From positions 124,001 through 188,000 of the forward strand of contig NZ_BBNM01000006.1 in the NCBI RefSeq assembly GCF_000760595.1: a stretch of DNA of 64,000 nucleotides, read 5' to 3'. This DNA comes from Acinetobacter soli. GTDB lineage: Bacteria; Pseudomonadota; Gammaproteobacteria; Pseudomonadales; Moraxellaceae. The translations under genes were made by a program, and so were the position numbers. Below the pieces are notes generated by a model, which made no database searches, was not told the DNA's origin, and was given only the letters and a program-made list of their open reading frames with translations. Positions 38,089-47,605 of this stretch are shown piece after piece. The stretch's first letter is position 1. Each line of letters opens with the position of its first letter.

Positions 38089-40911
38089 ATGAGCGTAATC
38101 ACTTCAACTCCTGGACAACTTCAGGTGATTAAACGCAATGGAGAAGTTGCTACCTTTGATGCAGAGAAAATCTCTGTTGCGATTGGAAAGGCATTCTTAG
38201 CTGTTGAAGGTCAGCAAAGCGCTGACTCAAGTCGTATTCATGACCGAATCAGTCAATTAACCGAAATGGTGATGAACACCTTTAACCGTCGCTTACCTTC
38301 TGGCGGTACTATTCATATTGAAGAAATTCAGGATCAGGTTGAACTTGCGCTGATGCGTACTGGCGAACAAAAAGTTGCGCGTGCTTACGTGATTTACCGT
38401 GAGCAGCGTAGTACTGCACGCCAGCAAGCAGGCGCCAACCATCACCCAACCTTACAAATCACCGACAATCAAGGTCAGCTTCAACCGCTTGATCTCGATG
38501 CACTAAAAGCCACTGTTGAAAAAGCAGCGGAAGGCCTTGAAGGCATTAACATTCAAGCAATTGTCGATGAAACTGTTAAAAACCTGTACAACGGTGTCAA
38601 AATTAGCGACATCGCCACCACCATGATGATGGCAACACGTACACGTATTGAACAAGAGCCAAACTATACCTACGTGACTGCGCGTTTATTACGTAACGAA
38701 CTTGTGGCAAAAGGCCTTGAGTTTTTGGGTTTACCAGAAGACACCCTAGAAAGCGATGCGCTTGAAACTTTCCTGAAAAAAGGGATTGAGCTTGAGCTAC
38801 TAGACCCAGAACTCTTAAAGTTTGATTTGGCGCAATTGGCGGCAGCGATTAAACCTGAGCGCTCAAACCAGTTTACATACTTGGGCTTACAAACGCTTTA
38901 CGACCGCTACTTCATTCATTCAGATGGCGTGCGTTACGAATTGCCACAATTGTTCTTCATGCGTGTCTCGATGGGTCTGGCGCTCAACGAAGAAAACCGT
39001 GAAGCACGTGCAATCGAGTTTTATAACCTACTTTCAAGCTTTGACTACATGGCGTCTACCCCGACCCTGTTCAATGCCGGCACACTACGCCCACAGTTGT
39101 CGAGCTGTTACCTCACCACGATTGGTGATGACCTTTACAACATTTATGGCGCGATCCGCGACAATGCGATGCTGTCTAAATGGGCGGGCGGCTTAGGTAA
39201 TGACTGGACACCAGTACGCGCACTCAACTCGTACATTAAAGGCACCAATGGTAAGTCTCAAGGTGTTGTACCGTTTTTGAAAGTAGCGAACGATACAGCT
39301 GTTGCGGTTAACCAAGGTGGTAAGCGTAAAGGCGCAGTCTGTGCATACCTAGAAACGTGGCACCTCGACATCGAAGAATTCCTAGAGCTTCGTAAGAACA
39401 CGGGTGATGACCGCCGTCGTACACACGACATGAACACGGCCAACTGGGTACCAGACCTGTTTATGCAGCGTGTGTTTGAAGATGCAGAATGGACGTTGTT
39501 TACGCCATCTGAAGTACCAGACCTACACGACTTGACTGGCGAAGCATTTGCAGAGCGTTATGCGCACTACGAAGCGATTGCTAAAGAACAAGAGCTGTTG
39601 CACAAAAAAGTCCGTGCGCAAGACTTGTGGCGTAAAATGCTTTCGATGCTGTTTGAAACAGGCCATCCGTGGATTACATTTAAAGATGTATGTAACTTAC
39701 GTTCGCCACAACAACACGCAGGCGTGGTTCACTCTTCAAACTTGTGTACAGAAATTACGCTCAACACCAGCGAAGATGAAATTGCAGTATGTAACTTAGG
39801 TTCGATCAACCTTGTTCAGCACGTACAAGGTGGTTCACTTGACCGTGAGAAACTGGCCCGTACCATCAAAACTGCTGTGCGTATGCTCGACAACGTTATC
39901 GACATCAACTACTACGCAGTGCCACAAGCGAAAAACTCGAACTTGAAGCACCGCCCTGTGGGCATGGGCATCATGGGCTTCCAAGATGCACTATATGAAT
40001 TAGGTCTTGCTTACGGTTCTGATGCAGCGGTTGATTTTGCAGATGAATCGATGGAAGTTATCAGCTACTACGCGATTCAAACGTCAAGCGACTTGGCGGT
40101 TGAACGTGGTGTGTACTCAACCTTTAAAGGTTCACTCTGGGATCAGGGTATTTTGCCAATCGACTCACTAGATATCGTAGCAAAATCACGTCCGGAGCGT
40201 ATGTTTGAAGTAGACCGCACTCAACGCCTAGACTGGGATACTCTACGCGCTAAAGTGCAAAAAGACGGTATGCGTAACTCAAATGTGATGGCGATTGCAC
40301 CAACCGCCACCATCTCGAACATTTGTGGCGTTTCACAGTCGATTGAGCCAACCTTCCAAAACCTGTATGTAAAATCGAACTTGTCGGGTGAATTTACGGT
40401 CATCAACCCATACCTTGTACGCGCTTTGAAAGAACGCGGCCTGTGGGACACCGTGATGGTTAACGACCTGAAACACTTTGAAGGTTCGGTACAAAAAATT
40501 GCGCGTATTCCTGAAGAATTAAAAGCAATTTTTGCTACAGCATTTGAAGTTGAGCCACGCTGGATTGTTGATGCAGCCTCTCGTCGTCAAAAATGGATCG
40601 ATCAAGCGCAATCGCTGAACTTGTACATTGCAGGTGCAAACGGTAAGAAACTTGACATTACCTATAAAATGGCATGGTTGCGTGGCCTCAAAACGACGTA
40701 TTACCTCCGTGCATTAGGTGCCACTTCTGCCGAGAAGTCGACCATTAACACTGGCGCATTAAACGCAGTTAAAGCTACCGCGGCTGCAGCACCAGTGGCA
40801 GCAGTTGCGCCAGAAGTAAAAGCAGAAACCACTGAAGATGGCTTTACACAAGCTGCTCCAGTGCCAATGGCTTGCTCAATCGATAATCCTGACTGCGAAG
40901 CGTGTCAGTAA
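38089..40911 (+). CDS. nrdA: Ribonucleoside-diphosphate reductase class Ia, alpha subunit
   Basis: Catalytic subunit (940 residues) that reduces NDPs to dNDPs with the NrdB radical. Two tandem N-terminal ATP-cone regions are visible, about 11-105 (with VIKRNG) and 121-200 (more diverged), as in Pseudomonas NrdA, whereas E. coli NrdA (761 residues) has one. The active-site cysteines lie in LSSCYLTT, SSNLCTEI and AVCNLGSIN. The C-terminal redox pair is in DCEACQ. The ATG at 38089 (MSVITSTPG) follows GGAG; an earlier ATG 30 codons upstream lies within the leader. An Ala/Val-rich linker precedes the C-terminal tail. Confidence 0.96.
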   Translation: MSVITSTPGQLQVIKRNGEVATFDAEKISVAIGKAFLAVEGQQSADSSRIHDRISQLTEMVMNTFNRRLPSGGTIHIEEIQDQVELALMRTGEQKVARAYVIYREQRSTARQQAGANHHPTLQITDNQGQLQPLDLDALKATVEKAAEGLEGINIQAIVDETVKNLYNGVKISDIATTMMMATRTRIEQEPNYTYVTARLLRNELVAKGLEFLGLPEDTLESDALETFLKKGIELELLDPELLKFDLAQLAAAIKPERSNQFTYLGLQTLYDRYFIHSDGVRYELPQLFFMRVSMGLALNEENREARAIEFYNLLSSFDYMASTPTLFNAGTLRPQLSSCYLTTIGDDLYNIYGAIRDNAMLSKWAGGLGNDWTPVRALNSYIKGTNGKSQGVVPFLKVANDTAVAVNQGGKRKGAVCAYLETWHLDIEEFLELRKNTGDDRRRTHDMNTANWVPDLFMQRVFEDAEWTLFTPSEVPDLHDLTGEAFAERYAHYEAIAKEQELLHKKVRAQDLWRKMLSMLFETGHPWITFKDVCNLRSPQQHAGVVHSSNLCTEITLNTSEDEIAVCNLGSINLVQHVQGGSLDREKLARTIKTAVRMLDNVIDINYYAVPQAKNSNLKHRPVGMGIMGFQDALYELGLAYGSDAAVDFADESMEVISYYAIQTSSDLAVERGVYSTFKGSLWDQGILPIDSLDIVAKSRPERMFEVDRTQRLDWDTLRAKVQKDGMRNSNVMAIAPTATISNICGVSQSIEPTFQNLYVKSNLSGEFTVINPYLVRALKERGLWDTVMVNDLKHFEGSVQKIARIPEELKAIFATAFEVEPRWIVDAASRRQKWIDQAQSLNLYIAGANGKKLDITYKMAWLRGLKTTYYLRALGATSAEKSTINTGALNAVKATAAAAPVAAVAPEVKAETTEDGFTQAAPVPMACSIDNPDCEACQ

Positions 40912-40921
40912 AACATCCCTT

Positions 40922-40950
40922 CAGGAACGTTTCGGTTTGAGGCGTTCCTG
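40922..40950 (+). repeat. Hairpin between nrdA and the 43-residue ORF
   Basis: The inverted repeat CAGGAACG / CGTTCCTG (40922-40929 and 40943-40950) lies 11 bp after the nrdA stop. No T-run follows, so it is more likely an mRNA-processing or partial-attenuation element than a terminator. Confidence 0.5.
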
Positions 40951-40971
40951 ATTGAACATGAGGACAACACA

Positions 40972-41103
40972 ATGTGGCATCTGACTCACAACTATATGCT
41001 TGGTTTGGCGGTGCTCATTGTGGCCTCAATTGTGTTCTACACGCCCTTGGTTTACGCGTTTTTGAAAATTCGTGAACAACAGCGTAATCAAAATAAGTCG
41101 TAG
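40972..41103 (+). CDS. 43-residue membrane protein between nrdA and nrdB, unknown
   Basis: An ATG at 40972 opens a 43-codon frame ending with TAG at 41101. It starts MWHLTHNYMLGLAVLIVASI, continues as one hydrophobic helix to about residue 31, and ends in a basic polar tail (KIREQQRNQNKS). A GAGG ribosome site lies 9 bases before the ATG. The composition (one TM helix with a positive tail) is that of a genuine small inner-membrane protein rather than chance. It sits inside the nrdA-nrdB interval on the same strand. No family recognised. Confidence 0.65.
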   Translation: MWHLTHNYMLGLAVLIVASIVFYTPLVYAFLKIREQQRNQNKS

Positions 41104-41184
41104 GGATATTTGTTCTATTCAGTAATTTTAGAGCAGTTATCGATAAAACTTAATTTTGCTTACACAGAATAAGCGTATAGTAAA

Positions 41185-41204
41185 GATATCTTCCAAAAGA
41201 TATC
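41185..41204 (+). repeat. Hairpin in the nrdB leader
   Basis: GATATCTT-CCAA-AAGATATC forms a perfect 8-bp stem with a 4-base loop, 34 bases upstream of the nrdB ATG. A further GATAT lies just after it. Function unknown; it could shape translation or bind a regulator. Confidence 0.5.
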
Positions 41205-41237
41205 GAAAACGATATTAACAACGAAGAGAGAATTGAT

Positions 41238-42521
41238 ATGTCTATCCTGAGTTGGGACGATTTAGAAGATGATTCGCAAAAACCGGCTGCACATGAACAC
41301 CAGTCTGCGCCCGTCGATACGAAAGAAGCGCCAGCTACGCCGTTGGTATCTGCTACAGAGCCATCATCGCCGAGTGTGGCAAATGTACAATCCACTGGAA
41401 CCGATTCCGTGCGATCAACAGATCCAACCGATCCGGTGGCTCGAGCATCTGAATCCTTAAAGCATCTGGATATCAGCGCTGGTTTGCAAGAGATCGAAAC
41501 AGGTGCAGCGCGTGTACAGGTTGACGACAAGGCAATGATCAACTGCCGTGCAGACTTAAACCAGCTTGTGCCGTTTAAATACGAATGGGCTTGGCAGAAG
41601 TACCTAGACGGATGTGCTAATCACTGGATGCCACAAGAAGTTAACATGAACCACGACATCGCGCTTTGGAAGTCTGAAAATGGCTTGACTGAAGACGAGC
41701 GTGTGATTGTGAAACGTAACTTGGGCTTCTTCTCGACTGCCGACTCTTTGGTCGCGAATAATCTGGTTTTAGCGATTTACCGTTTGATTACCAACCCAGA
41801 GTGCCGTCAGTACATTTTACGTCAGGCGTTTGAAGAAGCAATTCACACCCATGCGTACCAGTACTGTATCGAATCGTTGGGTATGGATGAAGGCGAAATC
41901 TTCAATATGTATCACGAGATTCCAAGTGTCGCGCGTAAAGCGGCATGGGGCCTTAAGTATACACAATCGCTTAGCGATCCTACTTTCCAAACAGGTACAC
42001 CTGAAACCGATCAGCAGTTACTGCGTAACCTGATTGCGTTTTACTGTGTTCTTGAAGGGATTTTCTTCTACTGTGGCTTTACCCAAATTTTGAGTATGGG
42101 CCGCCGTAACAAGATGAACGGTGTATCTGAACAGTTCCAGTACATTTTGCGTGATGAATCGATGCACGTAAACTTCGGTATCGACATGATCAACCAGATC
42201 AAGATTGAAAACCCAAGTTTATGGACTGCCGAATTCCAGCAAGAAGTGATTCAGATGATTGTGGAAGGTACTTTGCTTGAAATCGAATACGCTCGTGACA
42301 CGATGCCACGCGGTGTATTGGGCATGAATGCGGCCATGATGGAAGAGTATTTGAAGTTTATCTGTAACCGTCGTTTGGCACAGCTTGGCTTACCAGAGCA
42401 ATACCCTGGCGTGAACAACCCGTTCCAGTGGATGTCTGAGATGATGGACTTGCGTAAAGAGAAGAACTTCTTTGAAACGCGTGTGACAGATTACCAAACT
42501 GGTGGTGCGTTGAGCTGGTAA
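41238..42521 (+). CDS. nrdB: Ribonucleoside-diphosphate reductase class Ia, beta subunit
   Basis: Radical-generating subunit of 427 residues. All di-iron ligands are visible: Asp169, Glu200, His203, Glu273, Glu307 and His310. The tyrosyl-radical residue is Tyr207 (IHTHAYQY). The first 95 residues are a Ser/Thr/Pro/Asp-rich extension that begins with SWDDLEDD, absent from E. coli NrdB (376 residues). A short acidic N-terminus of this kind also occurs in Pseudomonas NrdB. The C-terminus [15 protein letters not shown] would dock on NrdA. It follows the 43-residue ORF by 134 bp. Confidence 0.96.
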   Translation: MSILSWDDLEDDSQKPAAHEHQSAPVDTKEAPATPLVSATEPSSPSVANVQSTGTDSVRSTDPTDPVARASESLKHLDISAGLQEIETGAARVQVDDKAMINCRADLNQLVPFKYEWAWQKYLDGCANHWMPQEVNMNHDIALWKSENGLTEDERVIVKRNLGFFSTADSLVANNLVLAIYRLITNPECRQYILRQAFEEAIHTHAYQYCIESLGMDEGEIFNMYHEIPSVARKAAWGLKYTQSLSDPTFQTGTPETDQQLLRNLIAFYCVLEGIFFYCGFTQILSMGRRNKMNGVSEQFQYILRDESMHVNFGIDMINQIKIENPSLWTAEFQQEVIQMIVEGTLLEIEYARDTMPRGVLGMNAAMMEEYLKFICNRRLAQLGLPEQYPGVNNPFQWMSEMMDLRKEKNFFETRVTDYQTGGALSW

Positions 42522-42543
42522 AGGCTGAATGCAATATCAAAAG

Positions 42544-42572
42544 TAAACCGCTCATCGTAGCGGTTTATTTTT
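42544..42572 (+). terminator. Terminator of nrdB
   Basis: Stem TAAACCGCT / AGCGGTTTA (42544-42552 and 42559-42567) followed by a T-rich run, 22 bp past the nrdB stop. Confidence 0.85.
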
Positions 42573-42628
42573 ACTCTTAAAACGTTAATTCAATCTTTCA
42601 ATACTTCTTACACCCATTTTCATTCCCT

Positions 42629-42964
42629 TCACAGCGTCAAATCTTTCACTGTTGTACTGGTGCCATTATTTTTAACCGATTCAATGCCTTTATCACGTGA
42701 AGCTTCAGAAGCATAAAACTGGCTGCTGCCTATAATTTGATGATTGGCTGCTTTTAAATTGAAATAGGGTTTACCATTTTTTGCTGTTAAACGATCATAG
42801 CGTGCATCATCTGGGCTATTTTTTTGTACCGATGCAATCCCATTTTCCGCCGATGCTTTAGCCTTATAAAGCTCGCTAGTCAAAATAATTTCACCATTGC
42901 CTGCTTTAAGCACAAAACGATATTGACCATCGTTTGCCTGACTCAGTTCATACCAACCCGCCAT
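42629..42964 (-). CDS. YegP/DUF1508-family protein, two tandem repeats
   Basis: A 111-residue protein with two copies of the DUF1508 fold, about 1-52 (GWYELSQANDGQYRFVLKAGNGEIILTS) and 55-105 (ARYDRLTAKNGKPYFNLKAANHQIIGSS). Each contains the Y-x-F-x-L-K-A core followed by a helical ASENGIxSV segment. The ATG at 42964 is preceded by AAGGAGAT. The family is widespread but has no established function. Confidence 0.85.
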   Translation of the reverse strand: MAGWYELSQANDGQYRFVLKAGNGEIILTSELYKAKASAENGIASVQKNSPDDARYDRLTAKNGKPYFNLKAANHQIIGSSQFYASEASRDKGIESVKNNGTSTTVKDLTL

Positions 42965-43112
42965 ATCTCCTTGCCTCGTATTTGTAATTTTGCTTGTTGA
43001 TTTATTGTTCAATCAATATAAGACACTTCAAGCAACTTGGGTAGATTGTTTTTTATACATTTTATTGCGAAGATTTGTCGGTTTTATTAAGAGCAGACAT
43101 CAAACATTATGA

Positions 43113-43517
43113 TTAAAATTTACGAAAAATCACCTCTCCACTAAAGTAAATACAGTCTTCTACGCGCTGGCGCTGAACAGCACTCAATTGCTCAAGATCA
43201 TGGTAAGCAAAATCGGAATGCTCATGACTCAAGATAATGTCGGCCGCGGCATCTATATGACAACGAAAAATACTTACATGCGCGTTAATTTCAGCATGCA
43301 AATAAACACCCGTGAGTGCTTCAACCTCAATCTCGACACCAAGTTCTTCACGGCATTCGCGCTTTAAACCTTCTAAAATGGTTTCATCAGGGTCGATCCC
43401 ACCGCCCGGTAAGCCCCATGCAAAATCGCCATAAGTGGCTTTGAGCAATAACACTTGACCTGTGCGATTGGTAATGACCGCATGTGCCCCCACGCGGTAA
43501 ACATCTGAAAATGCCAT
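43113..43517 (-). CDS. Nudix hydrolase
   Basis: A 134-residue cytoplasmic hydrolase of nucleoside diphosphate-linked compounds. The Nudix box GGGIDPDETILEGLKRE followed by REELGV fits G-x5-E-x7-REUxEExGU (about 37-60) with all catalytic glutamates. The substrate is unknown. It lies beyond the terminator of the yjdM-like gene and probably has its own promoter. Confidence 0.9.
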   Translation of the reverse strand: MAFSDVYRVGAHAVITNRTGQVLLLKATYGDFAWGLPGGGIDPDETILEGLKRECREELGVEIEVEALTGVYLHAEINAHVSIFRCHIDAAADIILSHEHSDFAYHDLEQLSAVQRQRVEDCIYFSGEVIFRKF

Positions 43518-43526
43518 ACATCCTCA

Positions 43527-43558
43527 CTAAAAAAGGGAGTAAAAAATACTCCCTTTTT
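43527..43558 (-). terminator. Terminator after the yjdM/phnA-like gene
   Basis: Stem GGGAGTA / TACTCCC (43535-43541 and 43547-43553), flanked by A4 and T5, five bases past the stop at 43563. It lies between that gene and the downstream Nudix gene. Confidence 0.85.
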
Positions 43559-43562
43559 AATA

Positions 43563-43907
43563 TTATGCTTTTTTTACAAACTCGGATTTGAGCTTGATTT
43601 GTCCAATACCTTCAATTTTACAATCGATATTATGGCCATCGGACGAGCCTGCAACCAAACGAATATTTTTGACTTTGGTTCCCACTTTGACCACAGATGA
43701 TGACCCTTTAATTTTTAGATCTTTAATTACTGTGACGAGATCGCCATCTGCCAGAATATTTCCATGCGCATCTTTAATGGTTTCATTTTCATCGGATGGT
43801 GCACTTTCCCCTTCTTTCCACTCATAGGCACATTCTGGGCAAATCAATAAGTCATTCTCTTGATAGGTATATTCTGACTGACACTTGGGACAATGCGGTA
43901 AAGACAT
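43563..43907 (-). CDS. yjdM: YjdM/PhnA-family zinc-ribbon protein
   Basis: A 114-residue protein. The N-terminal zinc ribbon has CPKC and CPEC pairs (about 6-9 and 23-26), and a C-terminal SH3-like domain contains [14 protein letters not shown] and [10 protein letters not shown]. The name PhnA is historical; it is not a proven phosphonate enzyme. Stands next to a Nudix gene, with its own terminator. Confidence 0.9.
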   Translation of the reverse strand: MSLPHCPKCQSEYTYQENDLLICPECAYEWKEGESAPSDENETIKDAHGNILADGDLVTVIKDLKIKGSSSVVKVGTKVKNIRLVAGSSDGHNIDCKIEGIGQIKLKSEFVKKA

Positions 43908-43970
43908 AAAAAAACTCGAAAAGCTGTATTATGCCGTGAATGCGCTGTTTTTAAAAATCTGGATGCCTTG

Positions 43971-44540
43971 TTAAAACGGAATTTTGATATCGACCAGCTT
44001 CCAAGACCATCCGGAACGGTGCAATATAAACTGGACTTCTTTGTCTTGCTGGGTTTGTAGCGTGACTTCAAAAGCATTCCAAGCTTCGTAATGGCCCGAG
44101 TAGCGCATAGCAGGTTGTTCTTCAGCTGTGGTCGCTTTGGGGGCATCCGATTCGGGGTTAGAATGCATATCTTGATTCAAATGTTGCTCAAGGTACGAAC
44201 GCTCAAAGCGCTCTTTCAGTGCTTTGCCTTGTAACAGTAACATCATACCCTCGGGAGTCAGCGCAACTTCGACCAATCGATCCATTAAGCTTGATGCCAC
44301 CAAGGCACCTAAAGCATTTGCAGGGCCATTTTGTTGATCTTGCAAATCACCCAAACGAATGTGGATACGTTCTTTTAAATGTGTCTGAACGCTCGGAAAA
44401 TCGATATAGCGAGATAGCGTCTGTGCATCATTTTTTTGCACAGCATTCTGGATTTGATAAACCACCCAATACGGCGATGCAACCACATACCCCAGAATAA
44501 CCAGCACCAGAAGTATAAGAAGATATTTAAGCGTTTTCAT
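43971..44540 (-). CDS. DUF2939-family membrane-anchored protein
   Basis: A 189-residue protein with an N-terminal hydrophobic segment (about 5-23, KYLLILLVLVILGYVVASP) that acts as anchor or uncleaved signal, then a periplasmic domain. The SPYWVVYQIQNAVQKNDAQTL start and the KERFERSY segment fit DUF2939. The ATG at 44540 is used; a TTG four codons earlier lies nearer an AGGAG, so the start is uncertain. Function unknown. Confidence 0.75.
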   Translation of the reverse strand: MKTLKYLLILLVLVILGYVVASPYWVVYQIQNAVQKNDAQTLSRYIDFPSVQTHLKERIHIRLGDLQDQQNGPANALGALVASSLMDRLVEVALTPEGMMLLLQGKALKERFERSYLEQHLNQDMHSNPESDAPKATTAEEQPAMRYSGHYEAWNAFEVTLQTQQDKEVQFILHRSGWSWKLVDIKIPF

Positions 44541-44643
44541 TGAGTGTGCCAATATCTCCTTTTACTACATGATACTGGTAAAGTCTTATGACTCAGCATA
44601 AAACAGAAGCATAGGTTTGAAATACGAATGAACATCTGGCTGC

Positions 44644-45030
44644 TTAATTATGAAGCTGTTCGTCGTCCTCTTCGTATTCGTACAAGTAGCTCATGCAGCC
44701 CCAGCCGTCGTAATCGCCGTTAAACTCCTGCCCGATACGCGTAAACCACTGCTCTAGATCTTCAATATCTTCATATTCCGGAATCATGGTGACATGAATA
44801 TTGAGCACCCATAAATCTGAGCCTTCAATATGCTGGTCTTCTTGAAAAAAAGACACTTTTTGTTCTTGGTGCAACAAATGCATTGCGCATTTTTCAAGAT
44901 CGGCCTGCTCTTTAAATACGATCGAAAATTCAAACTCGTGTGGCTCTTTCAGGTCATTGCCATCTTCAACCATCTGCCAGAGCACATTGCCATTGTCGTC
45001 GTCTGGAAATAATTCGTAATTTCGGCTCAT
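44644..45030 (-). CDS. RraB-family (RNase E inhibitor-like) protein
   Basis: A 128-residue acidic protein. The core HEFEFSIVFKEQADLEKCAMHL and VTMIPEYEDIEDLEQWF fits the RraB/YjgD-like alpha/beta fold, with an acidic C-terminus (YEYEEDDEQ). In E. coli RraB inhibits RNase E. Relatives here are remote, so the regulatory role is inferred only from the domain. The ATG at 45030 follows AAGGAT. Confidence 0.7.
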   Translation of the reverse strand: MSRNYELFPDDDNGNVLWQMVEDGNDLKEPHEFEFSIVFKEQADLEKCAMHLLHQEQKVSFFQEDQHIEGSDLWVLNIHVTMIPEYEDIEDLEQWFTRIGQEFNGDYDGWGCMSYLYEYEEDDEQLHN

Positions 45031-45156
45031 TCTTTTATCCTTGTTGTGATGGTGCAAAAGTCTGTTTTTAGCTTAGCTTACTTTTATGTCAATTTTAGCG
45101 TCGGATACGTTTTATTACTCAATTTTATGTCATGGTATCCAGAGCATATACCAGAA

Positions 45157-45816
45157 TTAAAACGGCACTGTCGAACTCAATTCGAGCGCTAAACCTTTGA
45201 TCGGATGAGCCAAGCTAAGACGTGTGGCGTGTAGTGCCATACGACCAAGTGCAAAATTCTGCGGTTGCGGATGGTACAGTTTGTCGCCCAGAATCGGATG
45301 ACCAATATGCATGAGATGCACACGGAGCTGATGCGAACGCCCAGTGACGGGTTCAAGCCGCATACGGCTTTGCTGAGTAAGAGCACAATATTCCAAACGC
45401 GCATATAGGGTTTTGGCAGATTTACCCGTTTCAAAATCAATTTTCTGCTTGGGGCGGTTTGGCCAATCGGTGATAAGTGGCGCTTCGATACAGCCTTGGG
45501 CGTCGGGGCATCCTTGCACCAACGCAGTGTATTCTTTTTTGATTCGGCGCAATTGAAAGAGTTTGCTGATGGCCACTTCCGCGTCACGATGCTTGGCAAA
45601 CATGAGTAAGCCGGAGGTAGCCATATCCAGTCGATGTGTCACTCTCGCCTCTGGATACATCGTCAGCACACGTAAATAGGCACTGTCTTGATGCTCAGGC
45701 AGACGGCCCATCACCGACAATAATCCCGCAGGTTTATCCACCACAATCAGGTCATGATCTTCAAAGATAATATCGAGTGGATGTTGGGGCGGATTATAAA
45801 TAAAGCCTGAGCGCAT
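45157..45816 (-). CDS. rluA: RluA-family pseudouridine synthase
   Basis: A 219-residue enzyme that isomerises uridine to pseudouridine in 23S rRNA (U746) and tRNA (U32) in the E. coli RluA group. The catalytic HRLDMATSG has nucleophile Asp64, followed by KEYTALVQG and the RMRLEPVTGRSHQLRVH motif. Length equals E. coli RluA. Assignment to RluA rather than RluC/D is by size and absence of an S4 domain. Confidence 0.88.
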   Translation of the reverse strand: MRSGFIYNPPQHPLDIIFEDHDLIVVDKPAGLLSVMGRLPEHQDSAYLRVLTMYPEARVTHRLDMATSGLLMFAKHRDAEVAISKLFQLRRIKKEYTALVQGCPDAQGCIEAPLITDWPNRPKQKIDFETGKSAKTLYARLEYCALTQQSRMRLEPVTGRSHQLRVHLMHIGHPILGDKLYHPQPQNFALGRMALHATRLSLAHPIKGLALELSSTVPF

Positions 45817-46006
45817 ACAGCTGGTGTGTCTTTTACTGGAAACTGGCTGCGCACCATATCAAGCACATTTTTAACTGTCAATTGGGGTGTAAAACTGCTC
45901 TTATTTAGAAACAGATGAGACACAAACAATCTGTAAAAGCTGATTTTTTTGATGAAATAGCGCAGAATAGTTAGCATATTTTTATAGAACTCAGGTTAGA
46001 AGTTTT

Positions 46007-46732
46007 ATGAGCGATGTCGCTTTTACTGCATTTTCATTGATTGGTGTCGATGCACAAAAATTTTTGCAAGGCCAAGTGTTATTGCATGTCGAACGCTTAG
46101 CCGAAAACACCACCCGCTATACCGGAATTTGCGATTTAAAAGGCCGTATTCATTTCGGTCTATGGATCACCAAGTTGAACCCTGAAGAGTTTATTTTGGT
46201 CACCACACACGATCAGGGTGAAGAATTTGCCAAGCACATCAAAAAGTACGGTGCATTTTCTAAAATGAAACTGGACACACTCGGCCCGGTTTTCCCTACC
46301 ATTCAAGACACTACGACCGTATTTTCAAATGCCGAGACAGATGTTGCCGCTTGGCAGCTTGCGGCCATTGAGTCGGGTCAAGCATGGATTTCTCAGGCCA
46401 CCGAGCATGTGTTTCAACCGCAAGAGTTACGCTTGCATCAACGCCTTGGTGTGGACTACGACAAAGGCTGTTATTTAGGTCAGGAAGTGGTTGCGCGCCT
46501 CTGGTTTAAAGCCAAACCTAAGCGCTGGTTACACTTGGTGGCAGGTCAAGGTGATGTACCTGCCGCAGGTCAGCAACTGCATGCAGATGTTGAGGTGGTC
46601 AACAGTATCGGCACAGCCACAGGCTTTACCGCTCTGGTGGTGGCCAAGCTAGCAGCATTAGAACAAGCAGCACTTGAGCTACATGAATTACCTGCACATT
46701 TAAGTGGTGACGTTGCTCGCCCACAAAGTTAA
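46007..46732 (+). CDS. ygfZ: YgfZ/GcvT-like folate-binding protein
   Basis: A 241-residue protein that supports iron-sulfur cluster assembly or repair, probably as a folate-binding factor. The hallmark KGCYLGQEVVARL (about 158-170, with the essential Cys) is intact. It is shorter than E. coli YgfZ (326), mainly in the central and C-terminal regions. The gene is divergent from rluA. Confidence 0.9.
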   Translation: MSDVAFTAFSLIGVDAQKFLQGQVLLHVERLAENTTRYTGICDLKGRIHFGLWITKLNPEEFILVTTHDQGEEFAKHIKKYGAFSKMKLDTLGPVFPTIQDTTTVFSNAETDVAAWQLAAIESGQAWISQATEHVFQPQELRLHQRLGVDYDKGCYLGQEVVARLWFKAKPKRWLHLVAGQGDVPAAGQQLHADVEVVNSIGTATGFTALVVAKLAALEQAALELHELPAHLSGDVARPQS

Positions 46733-46876
46733 AGCAAAGCATGAAAGGCTCAAATATCAGCGTCGGTGTTTGAGTCTTTGTTTTTTATACCTTAGCGCTG
46801 CATTAATCACATTTTGTAACCAAAACTACGCCATTATTTCGGCATTATGCTTAAAGCATTTTTGTTTGGAATTTTT

Positions 46877-47584
46877 ATGAAACTTTGGCTTCATACATTG
46901 GTTTTGAGTTTGGCGGGCATGGGTTTGGCACATGCCGATGTAAACACGGTACAACAAAATTTAAAAAAGAATTATCCAGATATTGCGGTCAGCTCGGTCA
47001 ACCCGACGCCCGTTAAAGGCATTTACGAAGTATTGACGCAGGGTCAAATTGTTTATACCAGTGACGATGCTCGGTACTTTTTGGTCGGTAACTTGGTTGA
47101 TCCGAAAAATCAGCGCAACCTCACCGCAGAGCGTATGCAGCAGGCCAATAAAATCAACGTGGCAGATTTGCCTTTAAATCAGGCCATCAAACATGTCAAA
47201 GGCAATGGCAAACGGGTGCTGTATGTTTTTAGCGATCCTGATTGTCCATACTGCAAACGCCTTGAAAAAGAGCTGAGTCAAATCGACAATGTGACCATCT
47301 ATACCTTTCTTTATCCATTAAAGAGCTTGCATCCAAATGCCGAAAAGATTGCAGCTCAAATCTGGTGCTCAAAAAATCCGTATCAGGCATGGCAAGATTA
47401 CCTGATTCGCGATCAAGCACCGACCGCCTCTGCACAGTGCGCAACGCCTATCCAGAAGAATCTGGCCTTGGGTGAAAAGCTCAACATTTCAGGCACACCG
47501 ACAATGTTTTTGAAAAACGGCGAACGTCTTGCCGGTGCGATGGATGCCGCAAGTTTGAATACCGTGCTAGATCAGGCCAAATAA
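46877..47584 (+). CDS. dsbC: DsbC-like periplasmic disulfide isomerase
   Basis: A 235-residue secreted protein with a signal peptide (about 1-20, ending LAHA) and an N-terminal dimerisation domain. The thioredoxin fold carries the active site CPYC (123-126), a cis-Pro loop SGTPTMF and a second cysteine pair. It would isomerise wrong disulfides in the periplasm with DsbD (not in the window). The ATG at 46877 is chosen to give the signal peptide; an ATG ten codons upstream is less plausible. Confidence 0.9.
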   Translation: MKLWLHTLVLSLAGMGLAHADVNTVQQNLKKNYPDIAVSSVNPTPVKGIYEVLTQGQIVYTSDDARYFLVGNLVDPKNQRNLTAERMQQANKINVADLPLNQAIKHVKGNGKRVLYVFSDPDCPYCKRLEKELSQIDNVTIYTFLYPLKSLHPNAEKIAAQIWCSKNPYQAWQDYLIRDQAPTASAQCATPIQKNLALGEKLNISGTPTMFLKNGERLAGAMDAASLNTVLDQAK

Positions 47585-47605
47585 GCAGGTTGCTCAGTTT
47601 TGGGG

